Positions 17,160 through 26,244 of a DNA stretch of 64,000 bases are shown here, piece by piece (the stretch's first letter is position 1; each line of letters opens with the position of its first letter). The notes beneath the pieces were generated by a model. That model was not told the DNA's origin and made no database searches. It was given only the letters and a program-made list of their open reading frames with translations. Origin of the DNA: Synechococcus sp. CBW1002. GTDB taxonomy: Bacteria; Cyanobacteriota; Cyanobacteriia; PCC-6307; Cyanobiaceae. The DNA is taken from assembly GCF_015840915.1 (NCBI RefSeq), contig NZ_CP060398.1, positions 1,798,001 through 1,862,000 of the forward strand, in the 5' to 3' direction. The translations under genes and the position numbers were made by a program.

Positions 17160-17383
17160 TACGTTTGCTCTCAGCGGCGAGCGGTTCGTTGGGGAAGTTG
17201 GTGACCGTTGTGTTTGGTGGCCCTGGCAAGCCGCCCCGAGCGTCAGGGGTGGCGGAGGTGACTCAAGCGGAGGTCCCGGCCGTTGTACGTCCTCGGCCTC
17301 TGCCTTCTGAGCAGCCTTCCTCAGAGCCTCTTTCTCCCGCAGAGCAGGCCTCGCCCCAGTCGTTCGCCTCGGGCGAGCGACTG

Positions 17384-18517
17384 ATGGGTTGGCCGGCGCG
17401 CCGGCGGCTCTGGTGGCGGCTCTGGTGCCGCTGCCCAGGCCTGGGCTGGCAGCGATTGCAGGCTCTCGAGCAGGGCTGCGGGTCCCTTGAGGAGGCCTGG
17501 CGGGCGCCCCGCCGCCAGTTGGAGGCTCTACCCGGCTGGGGTGCTCGACTCGCCGAGCAGGTGGTGGCCTTTCGGCTCTCCTGGGGAGACGATCCCCTTC
17601 TGCATCCGGCTTTGCACCGCCGCGAGGATCGCCGCCTGCTGCTGCCCGGCGATCGATCCCTGCCGCCGGCCGTGCGTTGGCTGGAGCGTCCGCCCCTGGC
17701 CCTGCACTGGCGCGGGAGGGGCAGTCTCTGGGCGCCGCTGCGGCGTCGACAGGCGGTGGCGGTGGTGGGCACCCGGCGGCCGTCCCTGCATGGCCTCAGC
17801 ATGGCGCGGCAGCTGGGGGAGGCCCTCGCGGGAGCGGGCTGGCCAGTGGTGAGCGGCCTGGCTGAAGGCATCGATGGAGCGGTGCATGACGGTTGCCTGC
17901 GCGGCTCAGGAGCGCCGGTGGCGGTGCTGGGAACACCGCTGGACCGGGTCTATCCGCGCCATCACGACCGGCTCCAGCATCAGGTGGGCGAGCGGGGCCT
18001 GCTGGTCACCGAACAGCTTCCCGGTGCGGCGGTGCGTCCGGGCCATTTCGCCGAACGCAACCGCCTGCAGGTTGCCCTGGCCGCCGCTGTGGTGGTGGTG
18101 GAGTGCCCCGAGCGCAGTGGTGCCCTGCATTCGGCCGAACGGGCCTGGCGGGAGGGACTGCCGCTCTGGGTGGTGCCGGCCGATACGGGCAAGGCGTCTG
18201 CCGCCGGCAGTAACCGGTTGCTGGCCCGCGGCGCGACGCCGCTGCTGGAGCCCGGCGATCTGATTCGCCAGCTGGGGCCCGGCCCCCTGGCCCGCAAAGG
18301 CGCCGGGCTCCCCACAGCGATCGGCAGCGGGGCTTCGGCAGTCATCTGCTCGGAACCGGCCAAGGCCCTGCTGGACGCGGTGGGGGCCGGTGCCTCGCTG
18401 GAGCAGCTTTGCCAGCGCCTCGACCGCCCGGCTGATCAGCTGGTCACCGCCCTGCTGCAGCTCGAACTGGCGGGGGTGCTGCAGGCTGAACCGGGCCTCT
18501 GCTGGCGACCCGGCTGA
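17384..18517 (+). CDS. dprA: DNA-processing protein DprA
   Basis: Loads RecA onto incoming single-stranded DNA during natural transformation. The 377-residue product has an N-terminal helical part (LGWQRLQALEQ...GWGARLAEQVV), a Rossmann-like core (VVGTRRPSLHG, VSGLAEGIDGAVHDG, AVLGTPLDRVYP) and a C-terminal winged-helix-like domain. I start at ATG 17384. A TTG at 17165 would add 73 Pro/Ser-rich residues of no family character. Together with a ComF gene at 6 kb this supports natural competence. prmC follows 55 bases later. Confidence 0.9.
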   Translation: MGWPARRRLWWRLWCRCPGLGWQRLQALEQGCGSLEEAWRAPRRQLEALPGWGARLAEQVVAFRLSWGDDPLLHPALHRREDRRLLLPGDRSLPPAVRWLERPPLALHWRGRGSLWAPLRRRQAVAVVGTRRPSLHGLSMARQLGEALAGAGWPVVSGLAEGIDGAVHDGCLRGSGAPVAVLGTPLDRVYPRHHDRLQHQVGERGLLVTEQLPGAAVRPGHFAERNRLQVALAAAVVVVECPERSGALHSAERAWREGLPLWVVPADTGKASAAGSNRLLARGATPLLEPGDLIRQLGPGPLARKGAGLPTAIGSGASAVICSEPAKALLDAVGAGASLEQLCQRLDRPADQLVTALLQLELAGVLQAEPGLCWRPG

Positions 18518-18572
18518 GGGGCGCAGCATCCTGGAACCAGTCGAGGCCGGCCGCGTCGCCGCTTGCCGTTGC

Positions 18573-19478
18573 GTGGCTCCGTCCAACCCCTTGCGCGTCA
18601 GTGCCACGGCCTTGCTGGAGTGGCGCCGCCGCTGCCTGGGGCAGGGAGGCCATGCGGCCGACCTCGACTGGTTGCTCGATCTGGCCGGAGGGGTGGCCTG
18701 GTCTGAACTGCAGGCCCTGCGGCTTCACCCAGACCGGCAGCTGACCCTGCGCCTTTCGCTTGAGGATCTCGCCGGGCTCTGGAACCAGCACCTCGCCACG
18801 GCCGAGCCCCTGCAATACCTGGTGGGCCTTTGCCCCTGGCGCGATCTGCAGCTCCAGGTCGCGCCAGGGGTGCTGATCCCCCGCCAGGAGACCGAGTTGC
18901 TGGTGGAGCTGGCCCTGGCGCTGAGCCCGCCAACTGACTCCTCCTTGCTCTGGGCTGATCTCGGCACCGGCTCGGGCTGCCTGGCCCTGGCCCTGGCGCG
19001 TGCCTGGCCCGCCAGCCTTGGTCTGGCGGTGGACCTGAGCGCTGAGGCCCTGGCGATCGCTCGCAGCAACTGGCAGCTTGGTGGCGTCCAAGAGCAGATC
19101 ACCCCCCTGCAGGGCCACTGGTGGGAGCCGCTGCGGCCCTGGTGGGGTCGCCTCGATCTGGTGGTGGCCAATCCCCCCTACATCCCGAGCGCGGTTGTCG
19201 ACACGCTCGATCCGGTGGTGCGCGATCACGAGCCCCGCCTGGCTCTTGATGGCGGTGTTGATGGTCTGGCGGCCCTGCGCTGCATTGCCGCCAACGCTGC
19301 TGAGGCCTTGGCACCCGGTGGCCTGCTGCTGCTGGAACATCACCATGATCAGAGTGCCGCCGTGCTGGCCCTGCTCGTCGCAGCCGCTCTGCAGGATGTG
19401 GAGGCAGCGGCGGATCTGGAGGGGAATCTCCGTTTCGCGCTGGCCCGGCGTGCCCCACAGCCGCCAGCTGCCCGCTAG
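18573..19478 (+). CDS. prmC: Peptide chain release factor N5-glutamine methyltransferase PrmC
   Basis: Methylates the Gln of the GGQ motif in release factors RF1 and RF2. The roughly 301-residue protein has an N-terminal helical domain, the PLQYLVG and VLIPRQETELLVE stretches, the SAM-binding DLGTGSGCLALALA loop and the catalytic NPPY (VVANPPYIPS). GTG 18573 is the likely start; TTG 18591 is an alternative. It follows dprA and precedes tsaC, a common cyanobacterial gene order. Confidence 0.93.
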   Translation: MAPSNPLRVSATALLEWRRRCLGQGGHAADLDWLLDLAGGVAWSELQALRLHPDRQLTLRLSLEDLAGLWNQHLATAEPLQYLVGLCPWRDLQLQVAPGVLIPRQETELLVELALALSPPTDSSLLWADLGTGSGCLALALARAWPASLGLAVDLSAEALAIARSNWQLGGVQEQITPLQGHWWEPLRPWWGRLDLVVANPPYIPSAVVDTLDPVVRDHEPRLALDGGVDGLAALRCIAANAAEALAPGGLLLLEHHHDQSAAVLALLVAAALQDVEAAADLEGNLRFALARRAPQPPAAR

Positions 19479-19515
19479 ACCCTTGGCCGTCGCGGTTTCC
19501 GTCCACCATCCCGCC

Positions 19516-20103
19516 ATGCCCCTGTTCGATGCCCCTGCCCTGGCGGCGCGATTGCAGCAGGGGGGCGCGGCCCTCCTCCCTACCGATACCCTGCCTGCCC
19601 TGGCGGCACGACCTGAGCACGCCGGCCAGATCTGGCGTCTCAAGCACCGGCCCCCGGACAAGCCGCTGATCCTGATGGCGGCGGATCTGGATCAGTTCCG
19701 CCGCAGCCTGCCTCTGGTCTGGCAGGATGAGTGGCTCGCCCTGGCCAAGCAGGGCTGGCCGGGGGCTCTCACCCTGGTGCTGCCCTGCCGCGGCGCCCTG
19801 GTGGAGGCGCTCCATCCCGGCGGCCACAGCCTCGGGCTGCGGGTGCCCGACTGTGCGGCCACCCGCTCCCTGCTGCGCTTGAGCGGCCCGCTGGCCACCA
19901 CCAGCGCCAATCGCTCAGGGGAACCGGCGGCCACCACAGCAGACGAGGCGGCTGATCAGTTTCCGGATTTGCCCCTGCTGGCTCCCCTGCCTTGGCCGGC
20001 GGCATCGGGGCAGGCCAGCACCGTGGTGGCCTGGAGCGAACCAGGAGGCTGGAAGGTTCTGCGGCAAGGTGCTCTACTGCCCTCAGCGCTGCGGCACCCC
20101 TGA
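19516..20103 (+). CDS. tsaC: Threonylcarbamoyladenylate synthase TsaC/Sua5 family
   Basis: Forms threonylcarbamoyl-AMP for the t6A modification of ANN-decoding tRNAs. The 195-residue YrdC-domain protein shows LLPTDTLPALAARPE, the KHRPPDKPL nucleotide-binding stretch, WPGALTLVLP and the LATTSANRSGEPA motif. It is the short TsaC form without the Sua5 C-terminal domain. It is 37 bases after prmC, and a small membrane protein gene follows four bases later. Confidence 0.92.
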   Translation: MPLFDAPALAARLQQGGAALLPTDTLPALAARPEHAGQIWRLKHRPPDKPLILMAADLDQFRRSLPLVWQDEWLALAKQGWPGALTLVLPCRGALVEALHPGGHSLGLRVPDCAATRSLLRLSGPLATTSANRSGEPAATTADEAADQFPDLPLLAPLPWPAASGQASTVVAWSEPGGWKVLRQGALLPSALRHP

Positions 20104-20107
20104 CACG

Positions 20108-20263
20108 ATGGCGATTCTGGCCTTGGTGGTGGTGCTGACCATGGCCGTGGTGCACTGGTTTCTGACCCCGCTGATGGGAATTGGCACCGAGCTGTTCAAC
20201 CTGGCCCCCCTGGGTTGGTTGGTGCTGGCAGCCGCTGTCTGGCTGTTTGCAGGCGAACGCTGA
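20108..20263 (+). CDS. 51-residue two-helix membrane protein
   Basis: A small hydrophobic protein with two likely transmembrane helices (about residues 3-20, AILALVVVLTMAVVHWFL, and 30-47, PLGWLVLAAAVWLF) joined by a short loop. It starts four bases after the tsaC stop, so it is probably co-transcribed. I do not recognise a function. Confidence 0.7.
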   Translation: MAILALVVVLTMAVVHWFLTPLMGIGTELFNLAPLGWLVLAAAVWLFAGER

Positions 20264-20308
20264 CCAGCCATCAGGAATCAGCTCGCGCCTTCTGCCGTTT
20301 CCCAACAT

Positions 20309-22207
20309 CTATTCCTGAGCTGCCATCCCCGAACAGAGGTGGCTGGTCCTTCGCTTGGGACACCACTCCGAGGCTGTCTGCAGGCCAGTCTGTACGTAGC
20401 GGATGCAGTTGCGACCGGCTTCCTTGGCGGCATAGAGGGCTTCATCCGCTTCCCGCAACAGGGTGTCGAAGTTGCCGGAATCGTCATGACACGATGCGAT
20501 CCCAATCGAGGTGGTGATGCGCAGCGTCGCGGCGGATCGCGATGGGGCTTCCGCTGGGTCGGCAGTCTCCAGCACAGGGATCGACAGGGCTGCAACGGCC
20601 TGGCGGAGTCGTTCCGCCAGGGTTTCGGCCTGGCAATGGTCGGTGTTGGGGAGAAGGGCCAGGAATTCCTCGCCACCCCAGCGGGCGAGGGTGTCGGTGT
20701 TGTGCAGTTCAGCCTGACAGGTGCGGCTGAAGGCCACCAGCACGGCATCACCCACCGCGTGCCCGTTCTGGTCATTGACAGTCTTGAAGTGATCCAGATC
20801 GAGCATCAACACGGCCAGAGGGATTTGATGGCGCTGCCACCGCGCCAGTTCGTAATTGACCAGCTCTTCGAGGCTGCGGCGGTTGGGCAGGCCGGTGAGG
20901 CTGTCTGTGCGGGCAAGCAGCTCGAGCTCGGCGCTGTGACGGAGTAGATCCTCCTGACTGAGCCTCCTCAGCAAACGGGCATAGGCCAGGCTCAGGGCCA
21001 CAAGCGCTGCGCTCAGGTACAGAGCAACGAGCAGCGTCCATCCCTTGCTTGTCCCCAGGTACTCGTGGGTCTGGAGGGTCTTGTTCGGGATCTGGATGAG
21101 CAAGACCCAGGGCCAGTCTTTGGCCTCCATGGCCAGAATCTGCCGGCTCGGCCGGGTCGTGCCATCCTCCAGTTGCTGGCCAGGGACTCGCCTGGTATTG
21201 AGTGGGTTCACCTGGGAAAAGATGAACAAGCCTTGCCTGTCCGTCCGCAGGGAGGCTGGGAAAATGTTCTGTTCGAACAAGATGCGCCGGATCGCGAGCC
21301 AAGCTTCAGGATCCGGTCTTGCAGTCCAGGCCTCGGAGCCTCCGATGTGACCGGATGCTGTGGTGTTGCTGTTGATGGCGTGGCCCTGGGGATCCAGAAT
21401 GGCCGACAACACCGAGATGTTGTGCAGCTGCAGGATCCGGTGCTGCTCCTGCAGCAAAGGGTTGAGCAGAATGTGAACCAACAGGACAAACTCAACCTTC
21501 CCAGGTGAGCCACCCATTGGCACCGCCAGCTCCATCAGTGGCTGGCAGGCTGGCTTGGTCGCCTGGTCCTGGTACCAGTGCACGGGGCTGACGACAAACT
21601 GGCCCGGATCCAAGGCCCAGGCCTTGGCCAGCAAGGCCTCGTGGCCCTGAGTCAGGTTGGCGCACGTCGTGGACTCTTCAAGACCTGGCGTTAGGTCTGC
21701 TGGCCCCTCATGCACCAACGATCTGCCCTGCCGGTTGACCAGGGTGAAGGAGCTGTAGCGCCCATAGGACTCCATAAACGTTCGGAAGATCCCGTTTAGG
21801 GGACGGAGCTGTTCTGGCGTAGGGCTGTTCACGGCCTCCCGTACCCGGGGCAGCTGGCTGATCACGCGAATGTCGGCCAGTGTTTCGAAGAAACGCCACT
21901 CGATATCGCTCCTGGATTCCTGCAACGCCCCCCTGGCTTCTGCTGTCAAGGTGGCAACCTCTCCTTGTTCGATCGAACGCACTAATGGCCAGATCGCCAG
22001 GCTGACAAGCCCGCTCAGCAGGGCTGCGATCGGCAGGAATTCCCGCAGAAGCCGCAGGGGTGGCGCAGAACGCAAAACATTCGGCTTCGAGGATATTGGC
22101 CAGCCCAGCTTCACAATCTCTCTGTGCAAGCCTTCTCGCACCCCTCCCTGCCAACGGAGCTTAAGGTCATCGGCCTGGCGCGGGTACTTGACGATCCCCA
22201 CGACCAT
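20309..22207 (-). CDS. Membrane sensor diguanylate cyclase (GGDEF)
   Basis: A 632-residue protein predicted to make cyclic di-GMP. A transmembrane helix near residues 58-78 and a second near 405-425 flank a roughly 320-residue periplasmic sensor that looks like a double-Cache domain. The GGDEF domain follows (TDSLTGLPNRRSLEEL, DLDHFKTVNDQNGHAVGD, RWGGEEFLALLP), with the catalytic GGEEF intact. The product-inhibition RxxD site is replaced by HNTD, so the I-site Arg is absent. The gene overlaps the end of the CBS-EAL gene by 41 bases if the longest start is used; the true start may be later. Confidence 0.9.
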   Translation of the reverse strand: MVVGIVKYPRQADDLKLRWQGGVREGLHREIVKLGWPISSKPNVLRSAPPLRLLREFLPIAALLSGLVSLAIWPLVRSIEQGEVATLTAEARGALQESRSDIEWRFFETLADIRVISQLPRVREAVNSPTPEQLRPLNGIFRTFMESYGRYSSFTLVNRQGRSLVHEGPADLTPGLEESTTCANLTQGHEALLAKAWALDPGQFVVSPVHWYQDQATKPACQPLMELAVPMGGSPGKVEFVLLVHILLNPLLQEQHRILQLHNISVLSAILDPQGHAINSNTTASGHIGGSEAWTARPDPEAWLAIRRILFEQNIFPASLRTDRQGLFIFSQVNPLNTRRVPGQQLEDGTTRPSRQILAMEAKDWPWVLLIQIPNKTLQTHEYLGTSKGWTLLVALYLSAALVALSLAYARLLRRLSQEDLLRHSAELELLARTDSLTGLPNRRSLEELVNYELARWQRHQIPLAVLMLDLDHFKTVNDQNGHAVGDAVLVAFSRTCQAELHNTDTLARWGGEEFLALLPNTDHCQAETLAERLRQAVAALSIPVLETADPAEAPSRSAATLRITTSIGIASCHDDSGNFDTLLREADEALYAAKEAGRNCIRYVQTGLQTASEWCPKRRTSHLCSGMAAQE

Positions 22208-23669
22208 CTGATGCGGTCGCGGCGCCGATCAGAGGCAGGACAGCACCAGACAGCCACTCGGGCTCCCACTGTTCGGGCGGCAAGGGTTTGCCGATCAGAT
22301 AGCCCTGAATCACCTGACAGCCGGCATCACGCAGCCACTGTAACTCCTCAGGATATTCCACGCCCTCGGCAACGGTTTTAAACCCCATCTTTTCTGCCAT
22401 GTCGAGCACGGAATGCACAATCACCTGGGCCTTCGGGTTGCTTTGAATACCGCGCACGAAACTCTGATCCACCTTCAACGTATCGAAGCTGAAGTGCTGT
22501 AAATAGGAGAGTGAAGCGTAGCCGGTGCCGAAGTCGTCGATCGCGATCTGGATGCCTTGCTTCTGGAGTTCCTGGAAGCAGTGGGCCGTTGCCATGGTGT
22601 TCTCCACCAGCACGCTTTCGGTGAGTTCCAGCTTCAACAGGGCCGGGGGGATGCCAGCACGCTCCACGATGCCCAGCAGCTTGGCCACGAACTGAGGTTC
22701 CAGAAGTTGGTGGGCCGTCACGTTCACGGCGATCTGGATCGGCTGTCCGCCTTCCATCAGCCACTGGTGGATCTGTTGACAGGCGGTTTCGAGAATCCAG
22801 TCGCCCAGCTCCACGATGAAGCCCGAATGCTCCGCCAGGGGGATGAAATCGCAGGGGGGAACTGTGCCGTGCTGGGGTGATGTCCAGCGGATCAGGGCCT
22901 CGGCTGATTGGATCTTTCCCTGGCTCAGATTCAGCAGCGGCTGATACACCAGCTTGAACTCTCTGTTGGCCAGCGCACGGGAGAGGTCAAAGCGTTGTCG
23001 ACTCAGCAGCTGGAACTGCCCCTCACGGAGGATGTTCACCTGCCGCTGCAGAATCTCGTAGACGCCATAGAGATCCACGGGATCGATGCTCTGCATCAGA
23101 TTGCTCTCGGTGATCAGTCCCACCAGTTCGCCGGCATCATTGGCCACCACCATTCGCCTGATACGAAGTTTCTGCATCCGATCCCGCACGGCGGCCAGGT
23201 CGTCGGCGGGGTGAATACAGGACAGAGGCGTGCTCATCACCTCCTCCACCCGCGTCGTGCCGAGGGCGAGGTCAAGCCGGCGCATCTGGAGGATGTCGCG
23301 TTCGGTGAGAATGCCGATCGGACGTTCACGGCTGGGGCCACGTCGACCAGTGATCGGTTCCGTCACTACAACGCAGCTGATGCCCCGCAGCGCCATCGTC
23401 TGAATGGCATGGCGCAGCGTGTCTTGGGCACGCACCGTCACAACGGCGGTGCTCATCACCTCAACAGCCTGTCGAAAACGCAGGAAAAAGGTTTCCTTCA
23501 GAACACGATTCAGGCTACTGATGGTGACGATGCCTGCCGGTTGGTTCCGCTCGTCGACGATCGGCAGGTGGCGGATCCGGTGCCGGCGCAGCAGGCTCAT
23601 GGTCGCCAGGATGTCGAGGCATTCATGCCGCTGCCTGCTGATCACCGGATGGGTCATCACCGCCCCCAA
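22167..23669 (-). CDS. CBS-EAL cyclic-di-GMP phosphodiesterase, main part
   Basis: A 500-residue product with CBS repeats in the first 200 residues (MTHPVISRQRHECLD, PIVDERNQPAGIV, VEEVMSTPLSC) and an EAL domain from about residue 230. Catalytic motifs are intact: AEALIRW, ELTESVL, IDDFGTGYASLSYL, KVDQSFV, AEGVEYPEE and QGYLIGKPL. The first CBS half lies in the overlapping frame at 23623-23994. The two fuse into one protein if the C8 run (G8 on the plus strand at 23681-23688) loses one base, which reads continuously into LLGAVMTHPV. The GGDEF gene follows on the same strand, suggesting a cyclase and phosphodiesterase pair. Confidence 0.88.
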   Translation of the reverse strand: MGAVMTHPVISRQRHECLDILATMSLLRRHRIRHLPIVDERNQPAGIVTISSLNRVLKETFFLRFRQAVEVMSTAVVTVRAQDTLRHAIQTMALRGISCVVVTEPITGRRGPSRERPIGILTERDILQMRRLDLALGTTRVEEVMSTPLSCIHPADDLAAVRDRMQKLRIRRMVVANDAGELVGLITESNLMQSIDPVDLYGVYEILQRQVNILREGQFQLLSRQRFDLSRALANREFKLVYQPLLNLSQGKIQSAEALIRWTSPQHGTVPPCDFIPLAEHSGFIVELGDWILETACQQIHQWLMEGGQPIQIAVNVTAHQLLEPQFVAKLLGIVERAGIPPALLKLELTESVLVENTMATAHCFQELQKQGIQIAIDDFGTGYASLSYLQHFSFDTLKVDQSFVRGIQSNPKAQVIVHSVLDMAEKMGFKTVAEGVEYPEELQWLRDAGCQVIQGYLIGKPLPPEQWEPEWLSGAVLPLIGAATASDGRGDRQVPAPGR

Positions 23670-23994
23670 CAGAATCTGGTGGGGGGGGCAGGTCGCTCAA
23701 CGCCCACCGCACCGCATCCCGTTCGGTGAGGATCCCGACCAGTTGCTCCCCTTCCAGCACCAGTACGCAGTTGCCGGTGAGTTGTTCCTCTTCTGTTGAG
23801 GGGTTGCTGGCCTCTCGAAGGCTGGAACGCATCGCTTCCAGGGCCGCCTCCAGACTCGCCGTGGTGGGCAGGGTGGGGGGAACCGGCAGAATCGCGCCCT
23901 CATGCTCAGGCAGCACCGGAGGAGGCAGCTCTTGGTCGTTGGCCATCGAACCGGTGGGTACCAGGACAGTGGGTCCAGAAAGGTCTGTGATCAT
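23623..23994 (-). CDS. N-terminal CBS part of the CBS-EAL gene (frameshifted)
   Basis: A 123-residue frame with a Pro-rich start and a CBS half-domain (LTGNCVLVLEGEQLVGILTERDAVRWALSD broken here into its GILTERDAVRWA core at about residues 85-97). It then runs into a C8 homopolymer and an unrelated tail (GGGDDPSGDQQ). The CBS fold is incomplete by itself and its expected continuation is in the next frame. It is best read as the 5' part of the gene annotated at 22167-23669. ATG 23946 is an alternative start. Confidence 0.7.
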   Translation of the reverse strand: MITDLSGPTVLVPTGSMANDQELPPPVLPEHEGAILPVPPTLPTTASLEAALEAMRSSLREASNPSTEEEQLTGNCVLVLEGEQLVGILTERDAVRWALSDLPPPPDSVGGGDDPSGDQQAAA

Positions 23995-24136
23995 CCTGGC
24001 TTTTCATTGGGCCCAGGGGTGTGAGCTGAGGCCGGCTGCGACGATGGTGGCGCCACTGGCTGTTCTTCTGGCATGCCGCTCCCCAGGTGCTGGCGGCCCC
24101 TGGTCCTTGACTGTCCGCACCGGGCGCCGAAGACCC

Positions 24137-24493
24137 ATGGCTGAACTGCACATCCTTCGGCCGAAGGGCTTCATCAACGCCGATACCGGCGCCGATCTAC
24201 GCGACCGTATTCACAGCCTCACAGTGGGCGATCCCCGCTCTGTGCTGATCGACTGCGGCGCCATCACCTTCATGGACAGCAGCGGCTTCTCCTGCCTGAT
24301 CACCGCACTCAAGAGGCTGCGCCGGCAGGGGCGGGAGCTGTTCCTCTGCAGCCTCAACAGCCAGTTGCGGGTGATTCTGGAGACCACCGGCACCATCCAG
24401 GTGTTCCGGATCTTTCCCAGCAGTGCTGACTGCCTGCTTTATCTCGAGCAGCAGAACCAGGTGGATGGCGAGCGGTCGTCGCCTGCCAGTTGA
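24137..24493 (+). CDS. STAS-domain anti-sigma factor antagonist-like protein
   Basis: A 118-residue STAS protein. The motif ITFMDSSGFSCLI contains the phosphorylatable Ser (48 or 49) typical of SpoIIAA/RsbV antagonists, followed by the LRRQGRELFLCSLN helix and strand. The ATG at 24137 is chosen since the fold begins with LHILRPKGFI. It is divergent from the CBS-EAL gene, with 142 bases between. No partner kinase or phosphatase is in the window. A role in partner-switching control is inferred from the family. Confidence 0.85.
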   Translation: MAELHILRPKGFINADTGADLRDRIHSLTVGDPRSVLIDCGAITFMDSSGFSCLITALKRLRRQGRELFLCSLNSQLRVILETTGTIQVFRIFPSSADCLLYLEQQNQVDGERSSPAS

Positions 24494-24592
24494 GGGCCCG
24501 GACCCGAGCGATTGGGTCAGATCGTTCCTCGGGCCGCCACAGTCGGTGCTTGAACAGTGACTCCTGCACCGGATCTGTTCTGGGAGTGAGGA

Positions 24593-24664
24593 AGCCGGCT
24601 AACGGATTTGAACCGATGGCCTTCGCTTTACAAAAGCGCTGCTCTACCGCTGAGCTAAGCCGGC
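24593..24664 (-). tRNA. trnT: tRNA-Thr (UGU)
   Basis: A 72-base cloverleaf on the minus strand with acceptor GCCGGCT paired to AGCCGGC, D-loop AGCTCAGCGGTAGAGC, anticodon TGT in the loop TTTGTAA, and T-loop GTTCAAATC. CCA is not encoded. It lies 30 bases after the LuxR-type gene. Confidence 0.95.
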
Positions 24665-24694
24665 AAGGGCCGGGCCATCTGGCCCGGGCAGACT

Positions 24695-24916
24695 TTATCG
24701 CTCCCCCAGCGCCCACAGGAGCAGTTGGGTGCGGTTGCGGCAACCGGTCTTGGCCAGCAGGTTCGAGATGTGGCTCTCGACAGTGCGCGGACTCACCACC
24801 AGTACAGCGGCGATGCCCTTGTTGCTGCAGCCACTGCGCAGCTGTTGCAGCACCCGCTGTTCCGCTGGAGTGAGCGGAAACAGGGGGAATGGAGCGGTGT
24901 TGGTGCAGAGAGCCAT
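24695..24916 (-). CDS. Small LuxR-type helix-turn-helix protein
   Basis: A 73-residue protein that is essentially one LuxR/GerE DNA-binding domain: LTPAEQRVLQQL, then the helix-turn-helix SNKGIAAVLVVSPRTVESHISNLLAK in pieces at about residues 31-56, and TQLLLWAL. It has no receiver or ligand domain. In cyanobacteria, small stand-alone LuxR proteins such as PedR sense redox, but I cannot link this gene to that group. It is 77 bases after minE on the same strand. Confidence 0.83.
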   Translation of the reverse strand: MALCTNTAPFPLFPLTPAEQRVLQQLRSGCSNKGIAAVLVVSPRTVESHISNLLAKTGCRNRTQLLLWALGER

Positions 24917-24993
24917 CGAGCCTGGTCGAGCTGTCTGCAGGATTCCCCAGCGCGGACAGGTTCAGCGTTGTGGCGGCTCAGCAATGCGCCGGG

Positions 24994-25293
24994 TCAGCCT
25001 TCCGCCGGCTCAGCAACGGCGGCCAGGGGGATGGAACGGGCCCGCTTGATCGGCAGGTTGGCCACCAGGGCTGTGACGCGGTCCTCCGTTTCAAGGCTGA
25101 CATCGCCCCCTTCCACGTCGATCTCCACGTAGCGGGACACCACTTCAAGAATTTCGCTCCGCATCTTCTCGAGCAGCTCCGGGTTGAGGTCGCTGCGGTC
25201 ATGGGCGAGCACCAGCTGCAGCCGCTGCTTGGCCATGGTGGCGCTGGCGGGCTGACGACCCAGCAGTCGGTTGATGAAATCGCGCAGGGTCAT
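24994..25293 (-). CDS. minE: Cell division topological factor MinE
   Basis: Drives MinD off the membrane and restricts Z-ring placement. The 99-residue protein has the N-terminal amphipathic and MinD-binding part ([29 protein letters not shown]) and the dimerisation domain ([31 protein letters not shown]). Length is close to the 88-100 norm. It begins four bases after minD, so the two are co-translated. Confidence 0.97.
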   Translation of the reverse strand: MTLRDFINRLLGRQPASATMAKQRLQLVLAHDRSDLNPELLEKMRSEILEVVSRYVEIDVEGGDVSLETEDRVTALVANLPIKRARSIPLAAVAEPAEG

Positions 25294-25297
25294 CGGT

Positions 25298-26116
25298 TCA
25301 GAAAATCCGGGTCTGCATGAGTCGGCCGAGCTTGGCCCGCAGGCCTTGTCCCTCCTTGGCCGGATCGATCAGGGGGACGGTCTCGCCCCGCAGCCGCCGG
25401 GCGATGTTGTGGTAAGCCTTGGCGGCCGGTGAGCCGTTGCCGTTCAGGGTGAGCGGCTCGCCCCGGTTGGTGGAGACGATCACCTGCTCGTCCTCCAGAA
25501 CCAGCCCCAGCAGCGGCAGGGCCAGGATGTCGGTGACATCGCTCACCGCCAGCATCTCCTGGTTGAGCATCATCTTGGGCCGCACCCGGTTGAGCACCAG
25601 CTGGATCGGCTCAATCCCCTGGGTGTTGAGCAGCCCGATCACCCGGTCGGCATCCCGCACGGCGGACACCTCCGGGGTGGTCACCACAATCGCCTCGCGG
25701 GCCGCGGCGGCGGCATTGCGGAAGCCATCTTCGATGCCGGCGGGGCAGTCGATCAGCACGATGTCGAAGCGCTCGGCCAGCAGGGCGACGATCCGCTGCA
25801 TGTCCTCCGGGGTGAGCCACTCCAGCATCCGCGGGTTGCCCGCCGGCAGAAGAGCCAGGTTGGGTTCCTGCTTGTGCTTCACCAGCGCCTGCTCCAGGCG
25901 GCAGGTCTCGGCGAGCACCTCCTGGGCTGTGTAGACGATCCGGTTCTCAAGCCCCAGCAGGAGATCGAGGTTGCGCAGGCCGAAATCGGCGTCGAGCACA
26001 GCGGTGCGGGAGCCCTGGCGGGCCAGGGCGATGCCCAGGTTGGCGGTGAGGGTCGTCTTGCCCACTCCGCCTTTTCCAGAGCAGATCAGGATGATGCGCG
26101 TCGGGGCGGCGGTCAC
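25298..26116 (-). CDS. minD: Septum site-determining ATPase MinD
   Basis: ParA/MinD ATPase of the cell-division site system. The 272-residue protein has a deviant Walker [13 protein letters not shown], the [10 protein letters not shown] motif, [10 protein letters not shown] and the C-terminal amphipathic membrane-targeting helix ([11 protein letters not shown]). minE follows four bases later. minC is not directly upstream as is usual but 2.4 kb away at 28509, on the same strand and separated by three plus-strand genes. Confidence 0.97.
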   Translation of the reverse strand: MTAAPTRIILICSGKGGVGKTTLTANLGIALARQGSRTAVLDADFGLRNLDLLLGLENRIVYTAQEVLAETCRLEQALVKHKQEPNLALLPAGNPRMLEWLTPEDMQRIVALLAERFDIVLIDCPAGIEDGFRNAAAAAREAIVVTTPEVSAVRDADRVIGLLNTQGIEPIQLVLNRVRPKMMLNQEMLAVSDVTDILALPLLGLVLEDEQVIVSTNRGEPLTLNGNGSPAAKAYHNIARRLRGETVPLIDPAKEGQGLRAKLGRLMQTRIF

Positions 26117-26244
26117 GGCACTGGCTGGCGTTGGATCAGGTTAAGGCCACCGCCAGGCGCTGGTGGTGCTGGCTGATGCGGGCCGGCGGAGCCGGACCCC
26201 GATAGAACGGGGTTCCTTCCGTTCCCCTTGCCCGGGATAGACGC

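Noticed and set aside
16597-17229. N-terminal extension of the universal stress protein
   Set aside because: Residues upstream of GTG 16596 are Pro/Arg-rich, lack Usp features and overlap the thioesterase gene on the other strand.
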